Below are positions 8,946 through 15,006 of a stretch of 46,171 bases of DNA, piece after piece. Each line of letters opens with the position of its first letter. Position 1 is the stretch's first letter. The notes beneath the pieces were generated by a model. That model saw only the letters and a list, made by a program, of their open reading frames with translations. It did no database searches and had not been told where the DNA came from. This stretch comes from Planctomycetota bacterium (GTDB taxonomy: Bacteria > Planctomycetota > Planctomycetia > Pirellulales > Lacipirellulaceae), in NCBI GenBank assembly GCA_013286045.1, contig JABDGM010000027.1:1-46171 (forward strand). Direction: 5' to 3'. A program made the position numbers and the translations under genes.

Positions 8946-9761
8946 TTATCTTTTGGCGAGGAGGGCAATGCGTTCGCGGCTGGAGACGACGACGCCACCG
9001 GGTTTTTCGACGGTAATGGCGAACATCTTCGGGTCAACAACGTGGAGCTTCGCGTTGATCGGCACAATCACGTCCCCCGTCATGGATTCGATGTCGAAGA
9101 CGCCGCCGTCGATCGGGTAGCGCTCGTCTTGGTTGCCGTCAAAGATCCAGAGTTGATATTGGTTTACCTTGGGATCGTTCATTGCGAGGCCTTTGAAATC
9201 GAGATAGCCCTGTTGTTTGGCGTTGCTCCAGACGACGTTGCCTGTCGCGCCTTTTGCTGTCGGGTCGGGCGTGGCGGTCCAATCGAATGTGGTGGCGTCG
9301 GGCGCTTCGCGGAGAAGCGCTGCCCGGGCTTCGGATGCAGTTAGATTCGTCGCGCGTTGGGTGGCGGACCAGTTGTAGAAGGCGAACATGAGGCAGGCAG
9401 CGGCAGCGCACCACGCGACGACTTCTTGGAATCGGATGCCGCGAGATAAGGAAGTGCGACTCGCGGGGGCGACGAAAGTTTGCGTTGCGGACGACGGCGT
9501 CGTGGACTTGCGCGCGGTGGCCAGATGGGCTGGCGCGGCTGCGGCGATTTTTTGGCGGAGGTGGGCGGGGAGTGGTTCGTGCGACACAGGAGTAAGCGCG
9601 GCTGCGGCGAGGGCGGCGGCGGAGTCGAACGAGTCGGGATCGATGTTTGAGTTGGCGAGGAGCGCGCGGAGCTCGGCTTGCTGGTCGGCCGAGAGCTCGA
9701 ATAGCGAGCGGTCGGCGAGGAGTTCGAGGAGACGCTCGTCGTTATGTTGTGGGTCGTTCAT
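8946..9761 (-). CDS. Anti-sigma factor (RskA-like, membrane-anchored)
   Basis: 271 residues. The cytoplasmic N-terminal part (about 1-110) is helical and Ala-rich and lacks the HxxxCxxC zinc motif. One transmembrane helix follows at about 114-133 (VVAWCAAAACLMFAFYNWSA). The extracytoplasmic part resembles the anti-sigma-K factor RskA domain (VNQYQLWIFDGNQDERYPIDGGVFD ... FAITVEKPGGV, in pieces). Its start codon overlaps the stop of the preceding ECF sigma gene in an ATGA, a typical translational coupling. It should hold that sigma factor at the membrane until an envelope signal releases it. Confidence 0.9.
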   Translation of the reverse strand: MNDPQHNDERLLELLADRSLFELSADQQAELRALLANSNIDPDSFDSAAALAAAALTPVSHEPLPAHLRQKIAAAAPAHLATARKSTTPSSATQTFVAPASRTSLSRGIRFQEVVAWCAAAACLMFAFYNWSATQRATNLTASEARAALLREAPDATTFDWTATPDPTAKGATGNVVWSNAKQQGYLDFKGLAMNDPKVNQYQLWIFDGNQDERYPIDGGVFDIESMTGDVIVPINAKLHVVDPKMFAITVEKPGGVVVSSRERIALLAKR

Positions 9762-10321
9762 CGCGGTGCGCCTCCTGCCGTCGGTTGGCGAGGGCTCTTG
9801 GCGAATAGCTCGCGGAGGCGGATCATGCCGCGGCGGGCGTTCGTTTTCACGGTGCCGACCGGCATGTTGAGCTCGGTGGCGATTTGCGAACTGGAGAGGC
9901 CGCGATCGATGGCGAGCTCGATGACTTTTCGTTCTTCGGGCTTGAGCGTGAGCAGTTGTTCGCGGGCTCGGGCCACTTCTTCGGCGATTGCGAGTTGGTC
10001 GGCCACTGGCGCTGTGGGCGGATCGACGGCGGGGGTGAGCGGCGTTGTATCGACGGTGCGGCCGCGTTTTCGGCGGCGGTCAATCAATCGGCGGCGCGCG
10101 ATCATCGCGACGAACGCGACTTCAGAGGCGATGCGTTCGTCGAACCGGGCGGCGCTGTTCCATAGGTCGATGAAGATTTCTTGCACGGCGTCCTCGGCAT
10201 CAGCATGGTCGGCTGATTGCCGGCGCGCGAGCGACCAGACCAGGCCGCCGTAGCGCAAGAGGCATTCGTCGACGGCGCCGGTTTGGCCAGCGGCCACCTG
10301 CTTGAGGATACAATCCGCCAT
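9758..10321 (-). CDS. ECF sigma factor (SigK-like)
   Basis: 187 residues from the ATG at 10321 (MADCILKQVAAGQTG). The frame is open to 10411, but the longer version would translate through the terminator at 10353-10386. Region 2 reads HADAEDAVQEIFIDLWNSAARFD and region 4 ends with SSQIATELNMPVGTVKTNARRG, the usual ECF helix-turn-helix. The stop overlaps the anti-sigma start (TGA within ATGA, 9758-9761). A fasciclin gene lies upstream on the same strand; ECF/anti-sigma pairs near FAS1 proteins are a familiar arrangement, so fasciclin is a likely target. Confidence 0.93.
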   Translation of the reverse strand: MADCILKQVAAGQTGAVDECLLRYGGLVWSLARRQSADHADAEDAVQEIFIDLWNSAARFDERIASEVAFVAMIARRRLIDRRRKRGRTVDTTPLTPAVDPPTAPVADQLAIAEEVARAREQLLTLKPEERKVIELAIDRGLSSSQIATELNMPVGTVKTNARRGMIRLRELFAKSPRQPTAGGAPR

Positions 10322-10352
10322 CAATCCGCAGCTGCCATGGATTGGATGATGA

Positions 10353-10386
10353 CGAAAAAGGAGGGTCCCGTGATGGAACCCTCCCT
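10353..10386 (-). terminator. Rho-independent terminator after the fasciclin gene
   Basis: Read on the minus strand, GGAGGGT pairs with ACCCTCC across a short loop (with a further CC/GG inside) and is followed at once by TTTTT (10355-10359 on the plus strand are AAAAA). It sits 43 bp after the fasciclin stop and only about 32 bp before the ECF sigma start codon. Confidence 0.8.
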
Positions 10387-10428
10387 TCGTCGTGCCTCGA
10401 TCGTACAACAATGTTCCAGCCGAGCCAA

Positions 10429-10980
10429 TTAGGGCATTAGGACGGCGTCGATGACGTGGATGACGCCGTTCGATTGGTGCACATCGGCAATCGTGATGGT
10501 CGCGGTGTTGCCTTTCGCGTCTTTAACCATCCACTTGCCATTTTTTTCCATAACTTCGAGCTTGCCACCTTCCACCGTTTTGAGCGTGGCGACGCCATGA
10601 TTCTTCTCCGCCATCTTTTGAATCGAAGCGGCGTCGAGATTTCCGGCGACGACGTGGTAGGTCAGGATTTTGGCGAGCTTCTCTTTATTCTCCGGCTTGA
10701 CCAACGTTTCGACGGTGCCTGGCGGCAGAGCTTCGAAGGCTTGGTTGGTGGGCGCGAAAACGGTGAACGGGCCTTTGCCTTGCAACGTCTTCACGAGATC
10801 GGCCGCTTTGACGGCGGCGACAAGGGTCGTGTGGTCCTTCGAGTTCATCGCGTTTTCGACGATGTTCTTGCTGGGGTACATTTTGGCGCCGCCAACTTCA
10901 ACGGTTTCTTCGGCGCGAATGTTTGCCGCGGCCAGCGCGGCGAGCGCGAGTGCAGACAGAAAAAATCGATTCACAGACAT
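10429..10980 (-). CDS. Secreted fasciclin (FAS1) domain protein
   Basis: 183 residues. A signal peptide (MSVNRFFLSALALAALAAANIRA) is cleaved at about 23. A single FAS1 domain (about 38-181) shows H1 (KGPFTVFAPTNQAFEALPPGT), the YHVV motif and H2 (NGVIHVIDAVLMP). FAS1 proteins are adhesion or surface proteins. GAGG lies about 9 nt before the ATG. The gene ends before a strong terminator, and the ECF sigma and anti-sigma genes come next, suggesting autoregulated control of this gene by that sigma factor (inference). Confidence 0.94.
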   Translation of the reverse strand: MSVNRFFLSALALAALAAANIRAEETVEVGGAKMYPSKNIVENAMNSKDHTTLVAAVKAADLVKTLQGKGPFTVFAPTNQAFEALPPGTVETLVKPENKEKLAKILTYHVVAGNLDAASIQKMAEKNHGVATLKTVEGGKLEVMEKNGKWMVKDAKGNTATITIADVHQSNGVIHVIDAVLMP

Positions 10981-11352
10981 GATCTACCTCTTCGAAACAG
11001 GGCCAGGCTGAAGTGATCGATCGAGAGGCCAACGGCCCGTGAGAGGGCTCGAGCCGCTGGCAACTCGTCGTTACACGTGCCGACATCGGAGATGCCGACA
11101 GCAAGGATTTCGCTGGGGATGAAGAAGTGGATTCAAGAAAACGACGTAAATCGGAATTTTGTTGAACGTGGTGTTTTCGCCACGACAAATGTTCAACTTA
11201 CAACTTGCCGGCATAACGTGTCGCAGCTCGGCGGCTGAATTGCCGTACCGACTTTCCGACGTTTGAGGCAATCATTGAAATTGATGAACAGCACTGCCAC
11301 AACTCCAGCGCCGCCGCGGTCAGTGTCATCGGAATCAATTTCAAAACGGAGC
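10981..11352. other. Gene-free interval with a nested palindrome upstream of fasciclin
   Basis: About 370 bp with no credible gene. At 11161-11197 a nested palindrome is present: outer arms GTTGAAC and GTTCAAC enclose an inner hairpin CGTGGTG-TTTT-CGCCACG (11167-11184). It lies about 180 bp upstream of the fasciclin start, so it could be a terminator from the flanking remnant or a regulator site. No clear promoter was found. Confidence 0.4.
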
Positions 11353-11658
11353 TCATTTGAAACTGCAGTTGCTAACAAATAGAGGGAGTAAACGGATACC
11401 TGCGGGGAGCCACAATGAAAACACGCTGTAACTGCTCGTCGATGCGACCGCGGCAGGAATAATTACGTCGCCTTTTATATCGGCCTCTTGATAGAGAATC
11501 TGGGCTGCAAACAAAGCGCCTGCAAGCGGAGCACGTAAGATGGCCGCGATGCCGGCCCCCATCCCCACCGTTAATAGAATCCGGCGATCACGAGCCGGTA
11601 GTTTAAAGATCGTGTCGAGATAAGCGCCGAAGCCTACCCCGAGACGCTGCCGCGTCAT
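11353..11658 (-). pseudogene. Truncated ClC-type chloride channel fragment
   Basis: The frame encodes LPARDRRILLTVGMGAGIAAILRAPLAGALFAAQILYQEADIKGDVIIPAAVASTSSYSVFS (in pieces), which matches the segment just after the GREGP filter of ClC chloride channels and transporters. The N-terminal half including GREGP and the other selectivity motifs are absent upstream, and the frame ends about 20 residues after the match. About 85 of an expected 400 or more residues remain, so this is a remnant without transport function. Confidence 0.7.
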
Positions 11659-11914
11659 AGCAGCACGTCGGCGTGCGCGTGAGGCTGCAGCCAGCGAGGC
11701 GTTCCATTACCAGAATGATCGGATGAGTGCAGTGTAAATGAAACGAGGTATTGCGTGATCGCCAATCGTTTGGGTCGTCTGATTGGTAGTCTCACAATTG
11801 AGAAGGAGCGAATGTTAGAACACCCGACGACCTGAAAACAGGATTCTATTTACGCCTGTTTCGCTTCCGACGGTCGCAGGTCGGGATCGAATTGCCGACA
11901 ACTCTACGGCAAGT

Positions 11915-11934
11915 TCTTGTGTGCCAAGCCGCAG
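11915..11934. repeat. 20-bp direct repeat, copy 1 (near porin 3' end)
   Basis: TCTTGTGTGCCAAGCCGCAG, identical to 13953-13972. The two copies flank the porin gene about 2.04 kb apart. This copy lies 21 bp beyond the porin stop codon. Confidence 0.75.
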
Positions 11935-11954
11935 GATATGGGCATCAAGTTGAA

Positions 11955-13661
11955 TCACCAATCGACTTGCCAGCGGACGCCAAAGATGTTCGCTTGCGTG
12001 CTCGGCACGCCAGCGTCCACGAAGTCGACGAGCTCACGCTCGTAATCGAAGAACATGCGCGACCAGGAGTTTTGGTACCAGTTCAGGCCGACGATGAAGT
12101 CGTTGTTAAAGCCACGAAGTTTGTCGTTCGCAGGATTTGCACCTGGTGCCGTGATATCGCGGCCAGCGTCGAGGTTAACCCACGAGTAACCGAGCGCCAC
12201 TTCCCAAGCGCCCCAACCGCACGTTGTTCCATTGCAGCCATTCACCCAAAAGAATGGCTCGAACGGCTGAACGCGATCGAGCACTTTCAAATCCTTACGA
12301 TAGTTGCGACTTTCACCCGTCAGAAAATACGAGAGCGATGCATAGCCGCCGTTGTATTGTTCGCCGCTGTTCATGAGCACTTGAAAGTATTCGGCCTGAA
12401 AGCTCGCCGCGCCCCAGATGACGAGCAATTCAGGGTCGATCTGGTTCCACTCATCACTGCGAGCTTCGGCACCGAGGGCTATTGGCCGCTGACTTCCTAC
12501 CCAGGAACCACTGCCGAACTCAGCCTTTCCGTCCAGGTTTGTGTAGGCAACGTTTTGATTGTAGGCCGCCGTTGTCGTGAGATCACCGATATGCCGAAAG
12601 CTGTAGCTTCCGCCCAAATGCACGAGGTAACGGCCGTTCGATGGTTCGTCGTAATACGGCAACCAAGCGTACCGCGCGTCGAGGCACCAGTCGTTGTTAT
12701 CACTTCGCCACAAGCCCGTGTTCGTCGGCGAGTCCGGCGAATCGGCGCGAAAGGCACCGGCAAACCAGGTGGCGTCTTGGCATTCGTTGGTCGTGTCCCA
12801 CAACATAACCCCAAAATTTCGGCTAGGCGCGAATGCTTGAGTCGCCGGCGCCTTCTCCATGTAGTCGAGGTACAGGTCGCTCTCGTCTTCTTCCAGGCCG
12901 ATTGGCTCCTTAAAGTGGCCCGCCCGAACGTGACCAATGACGGGCAGCTCCTGCTGCTCCATGTAGATGTCTTTGTACGTGATCGCACTGTTGGTGCCGC
13001 GCAGTTCGAATTCGGTGGTATACGCCAGGTTTTCATAAATGTTGCCGCGGCCACCCAAGCGGAAGGTGCGGAAACCTAGCTCGTCGTCACGGTCGGTGTG
13101 GAAGGCCGATTTTGTAGCGGGATCATCCGAGTACCCAACGCCGTCGAAGTAAATACGGCCCGTAGGCGTGAAAGTCGGCTTGATGATAGTGTCGAGCTTC
13201 TTGGGAACGCACTCATCCGCGATCGACGCGTCTTTTTTGTCTTTGGCCGCCTTGTCTTTATCCGCCTTTTCGTCTTTCTTTTTCTCGCCCTTGGGGGCTG
13301 GCAGCGATTCAGAATTATTGGCCGCTTGCATTTGCCGGATATATTCTTCGAGCGCGGCAACGCGCTTGGCGAGATCCGTTTCGTTTGCCGTCGTCGGGCC
13401 AGTGACGGGGGTTCCTGTCGCTGGTGCCTCGTTTGTGGTGGGATACGGCGAGGTAGCTTCCTTCGCTTTCTCCGCTTCGCTGCCATTCGTGTTGTTGAAG
13501 GCTACGACGTTCGTGTCCCACGCTTCTTCGTGAAGAGTTGGGGGCGGGGTCAGTAATTGGCCTCGTGCGTGCTCAGCGCTGAAGTTGACCGCAATGACGC
13601 ACGCGGCAACGCACGACCACGTGCGCGCAGCATTCAAGCGAAGTGTTGGTAAACGCAACAT
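11955..13661 (-). CDS. Outer-membrane porin (OprP/phosphate-selective porin-like)
   Basis: About 568 residues from the ATG at 13661 (MLRLPTLRLNAARTWS). A signal peptide (AACVIAVNFSAEHARGQ end) is followed by a low-complexity stretch, a short coiled coil (LAKRVAALEEYIRQMQ, about 97-112), a Lys/Asp-rich linker and a beta-barrel from about 155. The barrel shows FRLGGRGNIYENLAYTTEF, VRAGHFKEPIGLEE, LGGSYSFRH and a C-terminal GVRWQVDW ending in an aromatic, typical of outer-membrane barrels. The N-terminal coiled coil may trimerise or contact the cell wall. The transported solute is unknown. No good ribosome-binding site decides between 13661 and an upstream in-frame start. Confidence 0.88.
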   Translation of the reverse strand: MLRLPTLRLNAARTWSCVAACVIAVNFSAEHARGQLLTPPPTLHEEAWDTNVVAFNNTNGSEAEKAKEATSPYPTTNEAPATGTPVTGPTTANETDLAKRVAALEEYIRQMQAANNSESLPAPKGEKKKDEKADKDKAAKDKKDASIADECVPKKLDTIIKPTFTPTGRIYFDGVGYSDDPATKSAFHTDRDDELGFRTFRLGGRGNIYENLAYTTEFELRGTNSAITYKDIYMEQQELPVIGHVRAGHFKEPIGLEEDESDLYLDYMEKAPATQAFAPSRNFGVMLWDTTNECQDATWFAGAFRADSPDSPTNTGLWRSDNNDWCLDARYAWLPYYDEPSNGRYLVHLGGSYSFRHIGDLTTTAAYNQNVAYTNLDGKAEFGSGSWVGSQRPIALGAEARSDEWNQIDPELLVIWGAASFQAEYFQVLMNSGEQYNGGYASLSYFLTGESRNYRKDLKVLDRVQPFEPFFWVNGCNGTTCGWGAWEVALGYSWVNLDAGRDITAPGANPANDKLRGFNNDFIVGLNWYQNSWSRMFFDYERELVDFVDAGVPSTQANIFGVRWQVDW

Positions 13662-13952
13662 GACGAGACGCCGGTAGTAGCTCGGTTCACGATGAGTTGG
13701 GCGCGCCACATCGCGAAACGAATTGCGAATGCTGTTCTAGAAGAGATTTCCGATGAGGGACGGCCTCTAGCAGCAGGCTTGTTAAAGCCCACTCGAGTGC
13801 ACTCGTCGTGGGAACCGCAACGCGGTCTCGTTACTCGAATCGACGAGCGGGCGTCGAAACAATCATCACAACCGGCTCAAAACGAACTGCTAGCACAATT
13901 TAAGGCGCTACCTACGCGGAATAACCGGTACAGATTGACATGCGCCCCCGAG

Positions 13953-13972
13953 TCTTGTGTGCCAAGCCGCAG
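13953..13972. repeat. 20-bp direct repeat, copy 2 (upstream of porin)
   Basis: TCTTGTGTGCCAAGCCGCAG, identical to 11915-11934. Its TGTGCCAA core (13957-13964) faces TTGGCACA at about 13983-13990, giving an 8-bp inverted pair with a roughly 18-nt loop. Confidence 0.75.
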
Positions 13973-14013
13973 AGGATAGAAGTTGGCACAGAAGCGGAGC
14001 AGCGGCGGTTTGC

Positions 14014-14054
14014 TTGTGTGCCAACGGCGTACTCCGTGCCCCGTTGGCACACAA
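14014..14054. repeat. 14-bp perfect inverted repeat
   Basis: TTGTGTGCCAACGG (14014-14027) and its exact reverse complement CCGTTGGCACACAA (14041-14054) flank a 13-nt loop. There is no T-tract, so it is not an ordinary terminator. It repeats the TGTGCCAA core of the nearby 20-bp repeat, suggesting a REP-like palindromic element or a binding site. Confidence 0.8.
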
Positions 14055-14296
14055 CCGATCCAAAGCGCGACTTGTTTTTTGCACTGGCGCACATTAGGTG
14101 AACCGACATTGTTCACGTGTTTCGTGAATAGTGATACGCCCTCATTTGGTACGTTTCACTTTGTGTCGAGATTAATAACGCCTTAAAGCGCGCGGCGGCT
14201 TGGGTAGCAGAAAACGAGTCGCCGACACGCGTAGCGCCGTTCGCGCACTCGGCCGATATTCAGCTTGCCTTCGGTGAAAGCGGGGTGCAGCCGTCC

Positions 14297-14332
14297 CTCA
14301 GCCAAGCAGGCTGGCTGAGTGGTTGGTACAAT
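14297..14332 (+). promoter_or_regulatory. Putative promoter with overlapping palindrome upstream of ECF sigma gene
   Basis: An 8-bp perfect palindrome CTCAGCCA-N7-TGGCTGAG (14297-14319) is followed by TACAAT (14327-14332), a sigma-70-like -10 box, 31 bp before the ECF start at 14364. The palindrome covers the expected -35 position and could be an operator. The paralogous ECF gene at 24390 also has TACAAT shortly upstream. Confidence 0.45.
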
Positions 14333-14363
14333 TGTGGCATTCCGATGTTATCGAGTTGCGACG

Positions 14364-14942
14364 ATGGGCGATGTCACTCAAATCATCCTCGAAATCGAGC
14401 ATGGCGATGCCGGGGCGGCTGATCGGTTGTTGCCACTTGTGTATAACGAGCTGCGGCGATTGGCTGCCATAAAGCTGGCACAGGAAAAGCCTGGCCAAAC
14501 GCTGCAGGCGACAGCTCTGGTGCACGATGCCTATTTGCGTTTGGTTGGTCCGACTGGCGGAGAACCGACGCAATGGGATTCGCGCGGACATTTCTTCGCC
14601 GCGGCGGCGGAAGCTATGCGTCGGATACTCGTGGAGCAGGCTCGTCACAAATCACGGTTGAAATGCGGCGGCGAGTGGAAGCGAGTAGATCTTGATTCGG
14701 CATGCGCGGTATCGGAACCCCCATCCGTCGATTTACTTGCACTCGATGAGGCGTTGAACAAATTAGCAACGAATCAGCCTGCCAAGGCAGAACTTGTGAA
14801 ACTTCGATTCTTTGCCGGGCTGACTATGGGCGAGGCGGCCGCAGCGATGGGGGTCTCGCTTGCGACGGCGGAGCGTCATTGGACATTCGCCCGCACTTGG
14901 CTTTACGCCCAGATGGCGGAAAACGGTTCGCTTCCTTCTTAG
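14364..14942 (+). CDS. ECF sigma factor (PF07638-like, island 1)
   Basis: 192 residues from the ATG at 14364 (MGDVTQIILEIEHGD). Characteristic blocks: LLPLVYNELRRLAA, KPGQTLQATALVHDAYLRLV, RGHFFAAAAEAMRRILVEQAR and the C-terminal KLRFFAGLTMGEAAAAMGVS helix-turn-helix followed by WTFARTWL. This is the 'sigma-70 ECF-like HTH' type common in planctomycetes and usually paired with a Ser/Thr kinase. The kinase follows 64 bp downstream, separated by a candidate ECF promoter element (14957-14993). A close paralogue is at 24390. Confidence 0.95.
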   Translation: MGDVTQIILEIEHGDAGAADRLLPLVYNELRRLAAIKLAQEKPGQTLQATALVHDAYLRLVGPTGGEPTQWDSRGHFFAAAAEAMRRILVEQARHKSRLKCGGEWKRVDLDSACAVSEPPSVDLLALDEALNKLATNQPAKAELVKLRFFAGLTMGEAAAAMGVSLATAERHWTFARTWLYAQMAENGSLPS

Positions 14943-14956
14943 ATTTTTGAGTTGCA

Positions 14957-14993
14957 TGAGGGGTTCGTGAGCAAGACGTCGCATTGCATGTAG
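14957..14993 (+). promoter_or_regulatory. Candidate ECF promoter A, upstream of kinase at 15007
   Basis: TGAGGGGTTC (14957-14966), 11 nt, GTCGCATTG (14978-14986), 3 nt, GTAG (14990-14993). The same words at exactly the same spacing occur at 17689-17725 before the first cargo gene. GTC in a -10-like position fits the usual ECF preference, but the gap between the halves is shorter than the common 16-17 bp, so it could also be an operator. Confidence 0.6.
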
Positions 14994-15006
14994 TGAAAAG
15001 TCTGCC

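Larger units (their letters stand above)
13662..14296. other. Gene-free interval between porin and ECF sigma gene
   Basis: More than 600 bp without a credible gene; short frames on both strands overlap each other and show no domain. It holds the porin promoter region and a cluster of TGTGCCAA/TTGGCACA words between about 13955 and 14054. A short hairpin TTCACG-TGTTT-CGTGAA is at 14112-14128. Confidence 0.5.

Noticed and set aside
11892-13079. 395-residue open frame on the plus strand, antisense to the porin
   Set aside because: It lies wholly opposite the porin's beta-barrel codons, has no domain, signal or ribosome-binding site, and its protein has the Arg/Val-rich look of a shadow frame.
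14014-14054. Inverted repeat considered as a transposon end or an integron attC site
   Set aside because: No transposase or integrase remnant is nearby, no target-site duplication was found, and the conserved attC core boxes are absent. Kept only as a palindrome.
13692-14186. Several 65-95-residue frames in the porin/ECF intergenic stretch
   Set aside because: They run through the palindromic repeats on both strands and show no homology pattern.
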